A model generated the notes under the pieces. That model had not been told where the DNA came from, did no database searches, and saw only the letters and a program-made list of their open reading frames with translations. Both the position numbers and the translations under genes were made by a program. Below are positions 9,101 to 13,921 of a stretch of 13,921 bases of DNA, in pieces (position 1 is the first letter of the stretch; every line of letters starts with the position of its first letter). Source of the DNA: Thermoplasmata archaeon (GTDB lineage Archaea > Thermoplasmatota > Thermoplasmata > Lutacidiplasmatales > UBA184); contig JASHYQ010000249.1 in NCBI GenBank assembly GCA_030042955.1, forward strand, positions 1 to 13,921. The letters are read 5' to 3'.

Positions 9101-9969
9101 TGCCCGAGCCCCTGGGGGTCGATCCCGAGGGTGTAGAACGTGTTCTCCAGAAGATAGTTGCCGTTGTCGATATCGTGGGAGGTCAGCTGGTAGTGAGGGT
9201 TGGAGCTAGAGTAGGTGTCGTCGTAGGTCTGACCCGAAGGTATCGTCGGACCTGCCGACGCGCCACCGCCGCAGATCGCGGCATACAGGCTCACGTTCGC
9301 GAAGCGGGGGAAGGCGGGGTAGATCGACGCAAAGGACAGGTTGAGCTCGAGGTTTCCGACGCCGCTGGCGCTGACGGTGTTGTCGAGCCCCGTGGGCGTG
9401 AGCAGGCTGACGGTGGTCGTCGCGGACCCCGCAAGCGAGGTCACGTTGTAGGCGGTAAGCTCGCCGGTGCTGTTGATGATGAAGAGGAAGTTCATCGGCT
9501 GGGTGAAATTGACCGGCCGGTCCCAGTAGGCGGCGCCGGGCACGCCGGAGAGGTCGGAGAGGCTGGTGGTACCGTAAGCGGTGCCGTTCGAGAGCGTGAG
9601 GAGCAGGTGGTTGCCCGAGCCGATGTTGATTCCCGAGAGGCCGACGAAGAGGTAGTGGGCGTCCCAGGTCGCGTACAGGCTGGTGAGGTTGTTGCTAGAG
9701 CCCCAGGGCGTGAACAGGTTGGTGTAGAGAAGGGCGTCCGAGGGGAAATCGGTCGCGGGAGCTCCCGTGAACGTCACCGGTTCGGGCGTCGTAAGAGGAC
9801 CGCGGTTCGACGTCGTCACGAGGGGAGCGGAGGACGTTGCCGAAGCATGGGCCGACGTCACAGTGGCCAGCGACGAGACCACCATCACGGTCAGTACCGT
9901 CACGACCAAGGACGACCGAGCCGCGTTCCGCCACGTGCGTCCCACCGCCAATGGGGACCGAGAAGACAT
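3181..9969 (-). CDS. Giant cell-surface GH57 amylopullulanase-like glycoside hydrolase with glucodextranase-type C-terminal modules
   Basis: This 2262-residue enzyme is predicted to hydrolyse starch-like alpha-glucans outside the cell. In order it has a signal peptide (about 17-44), three tandem modules (64-782), a GH57 domain (about 782-1400), two beta-rich modules resembling the glucodextranase C-terminal (DOMON-like) domain (about 1412-1630 and 1636-1850), a propeller-like region with one Asp-box STDGINW (1934-1940), a Pro-rich linker (2176-2190), a membrane helix (2190-2211), RRRK and a Pro/Gly/Ser tail. GH57 landmarks are all present: HQP (799-801), GSLLYQ (843-848), the VELITTPFDHPILPLL segment (1023-1038), WSPE with probable nucleophile E1086, FRDDGLSN with probable acid D1152, LDGENW (1204-1209) and AEGSD (1354-1358). 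I count about 57 N-X-S/T sequons, consistent with heavy surface glycosylation. The ATG at 9969 lies about 26 bp after a TATA box. Known GH57 amylopullulanases are usually shorter, roughly 1000-1500 residues. The exact linkage specificity cannot be read from sequence. Confidence 0.9.
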   Translation of the reverse strand: MSSRSPLAVGRTWRNAARSSLVVTVLTVMVVSSLATVTSAHASATSSAPLVTTSNRGPLTTPEPVTFTGAPATDFPSDALLYTNLFTPWGSSNNLTSLYATWDAHYLFVGLSGINIGSGNHLLLTLSNGTAYGTTSLSDLSGVPGAAYWDRPVNFTQPMNFLFIINSTGELTAYNVTSLAGSATTTVSLLTPTGLDNTVSASGVGNLELNLSFASIYPAFPRFANVSLYAAICGGGASAGPTIPSGQTYDDTYSSSNPHYQLTSHDIDNGNYLLENTFYTLGIDPQGLGHPDAGITPNYIENKAFHTVTFTGSVTKDFTPGEQALNNTNFGWSGGITEYTNRLNSSYLTWNETTLFLGFNVTVTGTNVLSFFLSNDSSSGLGTYSLNTTNIASLNRPIVFSQPVNFIAQVNYSTAAVPGPVSLWRVTGAAASSNTTTTVSNVTSSLPEAMTSTSSVELAIPFNVLYDRPGSWPVIGQFANVSLVAAIHSASGNYTGPTLPSGQTSTNSYNPYHALGPDTLLNTFFTQNLDPYGDSMPAPQLNPTYTYGQTYHSVTFTGKVTSDFDPLEIVGTNTSTPWGPNWVNVTYVTWNYTELYVGTVSSLQKTNWLLVAISNDTGVGATNFTSTNIANLSRNFTFETPVNFVFSYSGDAPNGTLYEVDLSLTSSTHTQFTDIGSFPVSKQGIEFDIPFSVMYPGYASCDTSTCYGAQPPAFPAGLSPQLVAFIYGGTPGIGAYIGPTIPNGQSFSSSTAHAPIRLFVPLSIDPNKDGYAEPGIIPSSPPVIYSGNPIGLNIVFNDHQPLYGAVGGSYLLPWTVVHLEEYLEQALIAGLYPSVNITYSLSGSLLYQIDAIAHGGYNNSYLEAASIPTSQWGNTIYTEVNTYGDTFLSTFVQPYQYNTTTLASVLENDLAFNSPPWVYYVNNNASKLYLSLYNMWTSDKTFTTVQLEEALAEFFLWSTSEPVVTGQLGSAYINSTMWSLYNDTSFSIGTIHTIQGYYPVEASLVLSAFSHDRMLNNGGGGNVELITTPFDHPILPLLLLNNWTDENGVAITKGVWTNDTLAQLQIGSELYDQIFGQAPLGLWSPEQAVSSAEIPLVNETGYNWTASSQATLYEAGNVTSDSSPEVASEMQALYTPYLVKNGTQQTVMVFRDDGLSNDWGFNYGTVANQSGNAAAVKEFVAYLKNVYAKVPRSEHGSVLVTVALDGENWMFMGSTNHTFPEDGVPFLEDLYAALASNSSWLRTLTTQQYLVLHPASTLPTITKLPTGSWNNEPSGTGINPYLGQWAGNPLQDSTWTQLALVRSEVAAFGTAHSLTQPMTLAALELADNFPYLNQWNSSTLQDKYTEAWTAIYGAEGSDLYFAFSPDQSATAQNAIVFEQEVRSDLSLALTLLGLPLTPFLKSPYLIPESPTTWGTNVSISPTLTGTLYTTGTFPAGTAYSVNHNDAWAGSYVKATGNTTSGSATIVRTNYAFDVSNLYFSVEVNGPTSAYKSPTFYTPASDALDIFLSPVNPGAGDLLGLNVLDAIYSQGTVPFGFAATTEATIEGNSITPTGSATMALFTSSASGTWVASSTLPIPGDAWVGNLLQMQIPDTAIGMQPGESIEFYVMTVNATTGAVLGASGPMLISVPGSLAKLTLISTIHNTAAGNGPGTSTYPTQKQANGTPDFPPDSMTIRWLQVAENPYTVQFNVTFGNLSNVFGGAYGFSQPLVDIYIHVAGATGGSTAGLPGSQIDIASADAWQYAIQATGYSSGTFNAIQTSTGVQYPADVIISSNTGEGSATNATVVPNATVSIRVPTAIVGTAMATDTFVIVAGGQDGDSVGGTGDDWRPFVNGAAAAYNGGTTTTLSTAEFDNYPNVYSYIAPAVVGEGSGTQQSLLSTYSATGLATLDGITLPTTTHITTHPAVLGPSAIVNTTGDPEAFYAVGSQVYSSTSTDGINWTAPTPLVNLSFVADGLVAIGGAYPAFLAWNGTSYVFDNVASAKFTNGTLSEGAIEAAALDYVNGDGGYVGFLIAYDVGGTLYLGAPGATPLGSDALGATAVGLSTTNGTTYLAYTTTTGLSVVSVSLSSSSVSFGTRAGLSATLPTSSTVESLDLVAANHGVGVVLAIKNASGSNIYLASGSGTVALTALTTDGQDSSPSIIVEESGGVYHEYVGFTNSASGGNVFFLPSAVGAVTPTPIPAAPAPSTPLWVWAVVAVVVVLVVLGALVALMGRRRKGGAQAMAPGTGGPGSEQAPAPPAPGEKTTSSTSGTPPLTGGGSGR
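5770..7626 (-). other. GH57 catalytic domain within the giant protein
   Basis: This is the nucleotide span of residues about 782-1400. It covers the (beta/alpha)7-type barrel landmarks from HQP (799-801) to AEGSD (1354-1358) and the following helical segment ending near SPYLIP (1402-1407). All five conserved GH57 regions are intact with their predicted catalytic Glu1086 and Asp1152, so the domain should be active. Confidence 0.85.
7624..8313 (-). repeat. N-terminal module, copy 3 of 3 (residues 553-782)
   Basis: This is the third copy: VTFTGKVTSDF (554-564), a TWNYTELYVG strand (589-598), RNFTFETPVNF (634-644), GPTIPNGQS (738-746) and IDPNK (764-768). The offset from copy 2 is 246 residues. 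It differs from the others by an insertion with two cysteines (C701, C706) before the GPTIP motif and runs directly into the GH57 domain. Confidence 0.75.
8314..9051 (-). repeat. N-terminal module, copy 2 of 3 (residues 307-552)
   Basis: This is the same module as copy 1: VTFTGSVTKDF (308-318), a TWNETTLFLG strand (349-358), RPIVFSQPVNF (396-406), a FANVSLVAAI strand (478-487), GPTLPSGQT (496-504) and LDPYG (529-533). The offset from copy 1 is 243 residues. Confidence 0.75.
9052..9780 (-). repeat. N-terminal module, copy 1 of 3 (residues 64-306)
   Basis: The landmarks shared with copies 2 and 3 are VTFTGAPATDF (65-75), a TWDAHYLFVG strand (101-110), RPVNFTQPMNF (151-161), a FANVSLYAAI strand (223-232), GPTIPSGQT (240-248) and a closing IDPQG (283-287). 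The fold looks like a beta-sandwich of the DOMON/CBM9 type, which is an inference. A role in glucan binding is plausible. Confidence 0.75.
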
Positions 9970-9991
9970 GGCGCGCGAATCGGAGGTCGAC

Positions 9992-9998
9992 TATATAC
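9992..9998 (-). promoter_or_regulatory. TATA box of the giant GH57 gene
   Basis: On the minus strand the sequence is GGGTATATAGTCG, the best TATA box in the window. Its centre is about 26 bp upstream of the ATG at 9969, so the transcript is probably leaderless. No Shine-Dalgarno precedes the ATG. Confidence 0.75.
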
Positions 9999-10067
9999 CC
10001 CTTGAGGAGAACCGACCGCCGGGAGCCCGAGGGCGGGCGGGCGCAGGTCTCGACGCAGGGCGAAACG

Positions 10068-10077
10068 TGCTTAACTC
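10068..10077 (+). promoter_or_regulatory. Candidate promoter of the permease-ATPase-GH31 operon
   Basis: TGCTTAACTC, preceded by the purine-rich CGAAAC, is the most TATA-like stretch before the ATG at 10111. It predicts a start near 10100 and a leader of about 11 nt. It faces away from the GH57 promoter within a 141-bp shared region, so the two could be co-regulated. A short palindrome GCCC-GA-GGGC (10025-10034) lies between the two TATA elements. Confidence 0.35.
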
Positions 10078-10110
10078 GGAACCCCCTGTTTGCGCGAAGT
10101 TTGAGCGTGG

Positions 10111-11046
10111 ATGGCTGACCTACGGGACCAGACCCTGGCGTTCCGTCTTCGCCGCGAGTGGCCGGCCTACGTCTACCTCCTGCCGGTCACCATCGTTCTG
10201 CTCTTCCTGAACGCCTACCCCATCGCCTACACCATCTACATCTCGATGACCGACTTCGGCACCGGGCCGAAGGGCTCTCTCCTGCACTACCACTACGTTG
10301 GACTCGCGAACTACGACTATGTGATCAGCCACCAATCGTCGACGATCCTCCAGCTCGTGGGGAACAGTTTCTTCTGGGCCGGCGGCTGCATCGCGCTGTT
10401 CCTCCTGGTCGGACTCGGCCTCGCCTGTGTGCTGAACCAGCCGTTGCGAGGCAAGACGATCTACCGGACCCTCATCCTGCTGCCGTGGGCGTTCCCGGCC
10501 TTCATCACGCTCCTCGTCTGGGCCGGCATGTGGGACTACGAGTACGGGATCATCAACGGCGTGCTCAACGCGATCGGGATCCACTCGGTCGACTGGCTTC
10601 TCTCACCCGACAATGCCTGGGCGGCGTTGTTCATCACCAACGTCTGGCTCTCCTTCCCGTTCTACACGGTCGTCTTCCTCGCGACCATGCAGGCGATCCC
10701 CAAGGACCTTTACGAGGCGGCCTCGATCGACGGGGCCGGCGCCTTGAGCCAGTTCCGGCGCATCACCTTACCGTACCTCAGGCCGACGATCGTCTTCGTC
10801 GGGTTGATGGGCTTCCTGTTCACCTTCAACAACTTCTACCCGATCTACCTCCTCACGAACGGGGGCCCGGGTCTCTCCACGCAGATCTTCATCACCCAAT
10901 CGTACAGCGATGCCTTCGGGGCCCACGGCGCCGCGCCGCTCTACTCGACCGCGGCGATGTACTCCGTGCTGGACTTCCTGATCATCATCGTGCTCACGGT
11001 GGTGGTCATCTGGGGCGCTGACCTCACGAGGAACTGGCTCCGATGA
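10111..11046 (+). CDS. ABC sugar transporter permease, MalF-like (CUT1 family)
   Basis: This 311-residue inner-membrane subunit forms half of the channel of an oligosaccharide importer. Six hydrophobic helices are visible (about 19-39, 86-108, 118-138, 168-190, 227-247, 283-303). The cytoplasmic EAA loop that contacts the ATPase is intact: EAASIDGAG (202-210) followed by ITLPYLRP (218-225). The length and the position before a second permease fit MalF/UgpA-type proteins without the large periplasmic loop of enterobacterial MalF. The N-terminus begins in the cytoplasm with basic residues. The gene opens the operon, and its stop codon overlaps the start of the next permease (ATGA at 11043-11046), so the two are probably translationally coupled. 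The ATG at 10111 has no strong Shine-Dalgarno, which fits a short-leader transcript. Maltodextrin specificity is inferred from the neighbouring GH57 and GH31 enzymes. Confidence 0.93.
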   Translation: MADLRDQTLAFRLRREWPAYVYLLPVTIVLLFLNAYPIAYTIYISMTDFGTGPKGSLLHYHYVGLANYDYVISHQSSTILQLVGNSFFWAGGCIALFLLVGLGLACVLNQPLRGKTIYRTLILLPWAFPAFITLLVWAGMWDYEYGIINGVLNAIGIHSVDWLLSPDNAWAALFITNVWLSFPFYTVVFLATMQAIPKDLYEAASIDGAGALSQFRRITLPYLRPTIVFVGLMGFLFTFNNFYPIYLLTNGGPGLSTQIFITQSYSDAFGAHGAAPLYSTAAMYSVLDFLIIIVLTVVVIWGADLTRNWLR

Positions 11047-11912
11047 GGGTGCGACCGCGCCGCCGGTGGGTCCGCCTCGCGAAGAGGGTGGCCTCGCACC
11101 TCGTGCTGATCCTCGCCTGCGCCTTCGCGCTCTTTCCGATCTACTTCATCGTCGTAACGTCGCTCTCGACGTTGCCGATCGCGGCGATCACCGCCCACGT
11201 TCTCGTGCCGAACCCGCACTCGCTTACGGCGGCCAGCTACAACACGATCCTCTACCACCTCTCCCCGAGCTTTCTCGCCCTGATGACCAACTCGCTGATC
11301 TTCGCGGGAAGCGCGGCGGCGACCGGACTGGCGCTCGCAGCGTTCACCGGGTTCGCCCTCTCGAAGTTCAATTTCCCGGGCCGGCGCACGTTCGTCTACT
11401 TCATCCTGCTGATCTCGCTGTTCCCGGGGGTCCTCCTCGTGATCCCGTACTACTTCATGTTCAACAGCCTGGGGCTGATCGACACCTACCTCGGTCTCAT
11501 CATCCCCTACTCGGCGGGCGCGGTCGTCTTCAGCGGGATCCTCGTGAAGAACTACATGGACTCGATCCCCGACGATATCGAGGAGGCCGCGCTGGTCGAC
11601 GGGCTGAGCCGTACCCAAGCGTTCTTCCGAGTCCTGATCCCGCTCTGCTACCCGGTGCTGGGGCTGGCAGCGTTCCTGGCGTTCCTAGGTCCGTACACCG
11701 ACTTCGCCCTGGCCCACCTGTTCATCACGACGACCAACCTCGAGACGCTCGCCCTCGGCATCTACAGCATCAACTCGGGCGACCAGGGTACCCAGAACTA
11801 CGGGCTCGTCACGGCGTTCGCGGTCGTGATGAGTCTACCGATCGTCGCGTTCTACCTGGCCTTCCAGCGGTACATCATCGGGGGGCTGACCCTCGGAGCG
11901 GTGCGGGGCTGA
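11043..11912 (+). CDS. ABC sugar transporter permease, MalG-like (CUT1 family)
   Basis: This 289-residue second permease subunit partners the protein encoded just upstream. It has a basic N-terminus (RVRPRRR), a first helix at about 17-38, further helices near 85-104, 116-138, 148-168, 204-222 and 256-276, and an EAA loop: EEAALVDGLS (180-189) followed by VLIPLCYPVL (197-206). The asparagine-led TNSL motif (82-85) that opens helix 2 is typical of the MalG side. The start is fixed by the ATGA overlap with the previous gene. The stop codon lies inside a GC-rich hairpin, and the ATPase gene follows 21 bp later. Family assignment is firm; the substrate is inferred from context. Confidence 0.93.
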   Translation: MRVRPRRRWVRLAKRVASHLVLILACAFALFPIYFIVVTSLSTLPIAAITAHVLVPNPHSLTAASYNTILYHLSPSFLALMTNSLIFAGSAAATGLALAAFTGFALSKFNFPGRRTFVYFILLISLFPGVLLVIPYYFMFNSLGLIDTYLGLIIPYSAGAVVFSGILVKNYMDSIPDDIEEAALVDGLSRTQAFFRVLIPLCYPVLGLAAFLAFLGPYTDFALAHLFITTTNLETLALGIYSINSGDQGTQNYGLVTAFAVVMSLPIVAFYLAFQRYIIGGLTLGAVRG

Positions 11913-11931
11913 AGCCCCTCCTCGCGGAGGA
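11905..11931 (+). promoter_or_regulatory. Paired hairpins at the permease-ATPase gene junction
   Basis: GGGGC (11905-11909) and GCCCC (11914-11918) enclose the loop TGAA, which contains the TGA stop of the permease gene. Immediately after it, TCCTC (11919-11923) and GAGGA (11927-11931) form a second stem with a GCG loop. The second stem holds the ATPase gene's Shine-Dalgarno-like GGAGG (11926-11930), only 3 nt before its ATG. Folding could lower ATPase translation unless ribosomes arriving from the permease gene open it. A regulatory role is inferred. Confidence 0.4.
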
Positions 11932-11933
11932 CG

Positions 11934-13100
11934 ATGACCGGGGTCACCCTGCAGAACGTCACGAAGAGGTTCAAGACCGAGACGGCGGTCGACGACGTCT
12001 CGCTCGCGATCGTGGACGGGGAGTTCGTCGTGATCCTCGGCGCGTCGGGCTCGGGGAAGTCGACGATCCTGCGGATCATCGCCGGTCTCGAGGTGCAGAC
12101 GAGCGGTCACGTCTACATCGGCGACATGCTCGTCGACGACTACGAGCCTCGGGACCGCAACCTCGCCATGGTCTTCCAGAGCTACGCGCTCTACCCCCAC
12201 CTGAACGCCTACGACAACATCGCGTTCGGGCTCCGGGTCCGGCGAGTCCCGCGCGCGGACCACCCTCGCAAGCTTCGACATCTTACGAAGCGCGAGGTCG
12301 ACGCTAAGGTCCGGTCCGCCGCCCAGATGCTGGGCATCGGAGAGATGCTCAGAAAGCGTCCCGCGGAGCTCTCGGGGGGACAACGGCAGCGGGTCGCGCT
12401 GGCGCGGGCGATGGTCCGCGACCCCGAGGCGTTCTTGCTCGACGAGCCCCTCTCGAACCTGGACGCGAAGATCCGTTCCAGCGCTCGGATCGAGCTGAAG
12501 CGACTGCATGCCCGTCTCCGACAGACGTTCATCTTCGTGACGCACGACCAATCCGAAGCGATGACCCTCGGAGACCGGCTGGCGATCCTGAACCACGGGC
12601 GGCTCTTGCAGTGCGACACTCCCGAGCGAGTCCTGAGCCATCCCGCCAACCAGTACGTCGCCTCGTTCGTCGGCTCGCCCGAGATGGTGTTCCTGGAAGG
12701 GAACGTCCAACCCGCCGGCGCGGGGTACACCTTCGTGAAGGACCCGGTGCGGATCCCCATCCGCGGAGCGGCGCGGCCGGGCCCGGTCACGCTCGGGGTC
12801 CGCCCTTGGGACGTGCGGGTCGAGAAGGAGGGCTCTCCGACCGCCCTTCCCAGCCGGGTCACGGGAGTCGAGCGGCTCGGTTCTTCGGACCACCTGTTCC
12901 TTGAGCTGGCCGGTCCAGCGCCGGCGTCCGGCGCTGCCGCTCCCGCGCCACCGGCCTTGTCCGTGCGGGCGGTCACCCGGGCCTACGACTTCAATGTCGG
13001 AGACCGAGCGTTCGTTACGTTCGACCCGGACCGTGCGCTGTTCTTCGACGCCGAAGGGGCAAGGCTCGAGTCGATGAGCCTGGCGACGAGACTCCCCTGA
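11934..13100 (+). CDS. ABC sugar transporter ATPase, MalK/UgpC-like
   Basis: This 388-residue cytoplasmic ATPase powers the importer formed by the two upstream permeases. All nucleotide-binding motifs are intact: Walker A GASGSGKST (36-44), Q-loop Q82 in VFQSYALYPH, signature LSGGQ (146-150), Walker B AFLLDEP (166-172) with catalytic E171, D-loop SNLD (174-177) and switch His H204 in VTHDQSEAMTLGDR. A C-terminal TOBE-type regulatory region (about 245-380) follows, as in MalK/UgpC. Two oddities stand out. There is an extra basic segment of about 13 residues (around 107-119) between Q-loop and signature, and a Pro/Ala-rich stretch (about 327-342) interrupts the TOBE part. The start is the only in-frame ATG and has GGAGG close by. 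The GH31 gene begins 5-14 bp after the stop. Such ATPases often serve several sugar importers, but here it is clearly co-transcribed with one permease pair. Confidence 0.94.
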   Translation: MTGVTLQNVTKRFKTETAVDDVSLAIVDGEFVVILGASGSGKSTILRIIAGLEVQTSGHVYIGDMLVDDYEPRDRNLAMVFQSYALYPHLNAYDNIAFGLRVRRVPRADHPRKLRHLTKREVDAKVRSAAQMLGIGEMLRKRPAELSGGQRQRVALARAMVRDPEAFLLDEPLSNLDAKIRSSARIELKRLHARLRQTFIFVTHDQSEAMTLGDRLAILNHGRLLQCDTPERVLSHPANQYVASFVGSPEMVFLEGNVQPAGAGYTFVKDPVRIPIRGAARPGPVTLGVRPWDVRVEKEGSPTALPSRVTGVERLGSSDHLFLELAGPAPASGAAAPAPPALSVRAVTRAYDFNVGDRAFVTFDPDRALFFDAEGARLESMSLATRLP

Positions 13101-13114
13101 GCGTCGTGAAGAGG

Positions 13115-13921
13115 ATGGCTCGCCCGCGTTCCCCGAGAGACCCCCGGTGGGCCGGCTCGGAACCGTTCGAGCAGCTCCGCGCGAGCCGGGCCGGCGTGGA
13201 CGCGCTGAGGCTCTCGGGTGCCCAGCGGTCCGTCCCCCTATCGATCCGGTCCGAGCGACCGCGAGAGCTTACGCTTCGGTTCGGCCGCGTCCGATCCTCT
13301 CCTGTTCGGGGCGGGACGCGGATCGAACGTCGGTCGACCCGACTCGGGTCGCTCGAGGTGGTCGTGGGCGGAGACCCTCCCGAGCTCAGCGTCCATCACC
13401 GCGGCGAGGTGGTGTTCGAGATCCCGAGGGAGCTGCCGCCCGGCAAGCTTGCGGGGCCGGCCCGATGGGGGACTCTCCCTCAGGGGGTGACCGTCCCTCT
13501 GCGGTTCGACCCCGGCGAGCGCGTCTACGGCGTCGGAGAGTTCTTCGGGCCCCTCAACCACATCGGCGAGGAGCTCCGAACGAGCGTCCGCGATGTCTTC
13601 GGCCTTCCGAACGACGCCACCTACGTCACGTATCCGTTCTTCTGGTCCTCGCGGGGCTACGCGTTCCTAGCGGAGACCTGGGCGCCGGTACGGTTCGATT
13701 TCGGCCGGAGGTACCTCGGGCTGGGCGAGGTGGAGGTACCCGAGGCTCCCCTGACGATCCGACTGTTCTTCTCGCGCTCGCCGAGAGAGGTCCTACGGTG
13801 GTTCTGGGATCGACGGGGGCCCCCGTCCGTCCCGCCCCTCTGGTCGTACGGAGTGTGGTACAGCCGCTGCGGGTATCGGAGCCAGCGGGAGCTGCTGGGC
13901 GTGGCGCGACGCATCCGCTCG
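13115..13921 (+). CDS. GH31 family glycosidase (alpha-glucosidase type), N-terminal part, cut by the window end
   Basis: The reading frame is open from the ATG at 13115 to the last base (269 codons, no stop). It has no signal peptide or membrane helix, so the enzyme should be cytoplasmic and release glucose or other monosaccharides from imported oligosaccharides. The visible part is the GH31 N-terminal beta-sandwich with the family segments RVYGVGEFFGPLN (136-148) and YPFFWSSRGYAFL (173-185), then the entry to the catalytic barrel at PPLWSYGVWYSRCGYRS (240-256). Both catalytic aspartates lie beyond the window, so activity and linkage (alpha-glucosidase versus alpha-xylosidase and others) cannot be judged. 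An in-frame GTG at 13106 would add three residues. Neither start has a clear Shine-Dalgarno, and the 14-bp (or 5-bp) gap to the ATPase gene supports one transcript. Confidence 0.87.
   Translation, partial: MARPRSPRDPRWAGSEPFEQLRASRAGVDALRLSGAQRSVPLSIRSERPRELTLRFGRVRSSPVRGGTRIERRSTRLGSLEVVVGGDPPELSVHHRGEVVFEIPRELPPGKLAGPARWGTLPQGVTVPLRFDPGERVYGVGEFFGPLNHIGEELRTSVRDVFGLPNDATYVTYPFFWSSRGYAFLAETWAPVRFDFGRRYLGLGEVEVPEAPLTIRLFFSRSPREVLRWFWDRRGPPSVPPLWSYGVWYSRCGYRSQRELLGVARRIRS

Noticed and set aside
1..13921. CRISPR array, insertion sequence or prophage
   Set aside because: No regularly spaced short repeats, transposase-like protein or terminal inverted repeats were seen. The only long repeats are the diverged protein modules inside the GH57 gene.

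Overview
The window comes from a high-GC genome that reads as archaeal, most likely a high-GC member of the Thermoplasmatota. The lineage is an inference. The signs are TATA-like boxes about 25-30 bp upstream of start codons with almost no leader, a tRNA gene with no encoded CCA, and secreted proteins that are anchored by membrane helices and packed with N-X-S/T sequons. There is no CRISPR array, transposase, integrase or phage gene.

Layout: (1) 1-44 is the 3' part of a tRNA-Ala(CGC) gene. (2) 166-918 (minus) encodes a small secreted or anchored glycoprotein-like protein of unknown function. (3) 919-1374 is a divergent promoter region carrying an 11-bp direct repeat. (4) 1375-2796 (plus) encodes a membrane-anchored sugar-binding protein of an ABC importer. 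(5) 2797-3180 is a gene-free convergent gap with two GC-rich hairpins. (6) 3181-9969 (minus) encodes a 2262-residue surface protein built around a GH57 amylopullulanase-type domain. (7) A 141-bp divergent promoter region follows. (8) 10111 to the window end (plus) is a tight operon: two CUT1-type permeases, a MalK/UgpC-type ATPase and the first 269 codons of a GH31 glycosidase.

Together the genes make a starch or maltodextrin uptake locus. The anchored GH57 enzyme would cut alpha-glucans outside the cell. The anchored binding protein would hand oligosaccharides to the MalF/MalG-like channel powered by the MalK-like ATPase. The GH31 enzyme, which has no signal peptide, would finish the hydrolysis in the cytoplasm. 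The substrate is inferred from the enzymes and is not proven by the transporter sequence. The most unusual object is the giant enzyme, with a triplicated N-terminal module of about 245 residues, two glucodextranase-like C-terminal modules, a propeller-like region, a C-terminal membrane anchor and a Pro/Gly-rich tail predicted to be cytoplasmic.
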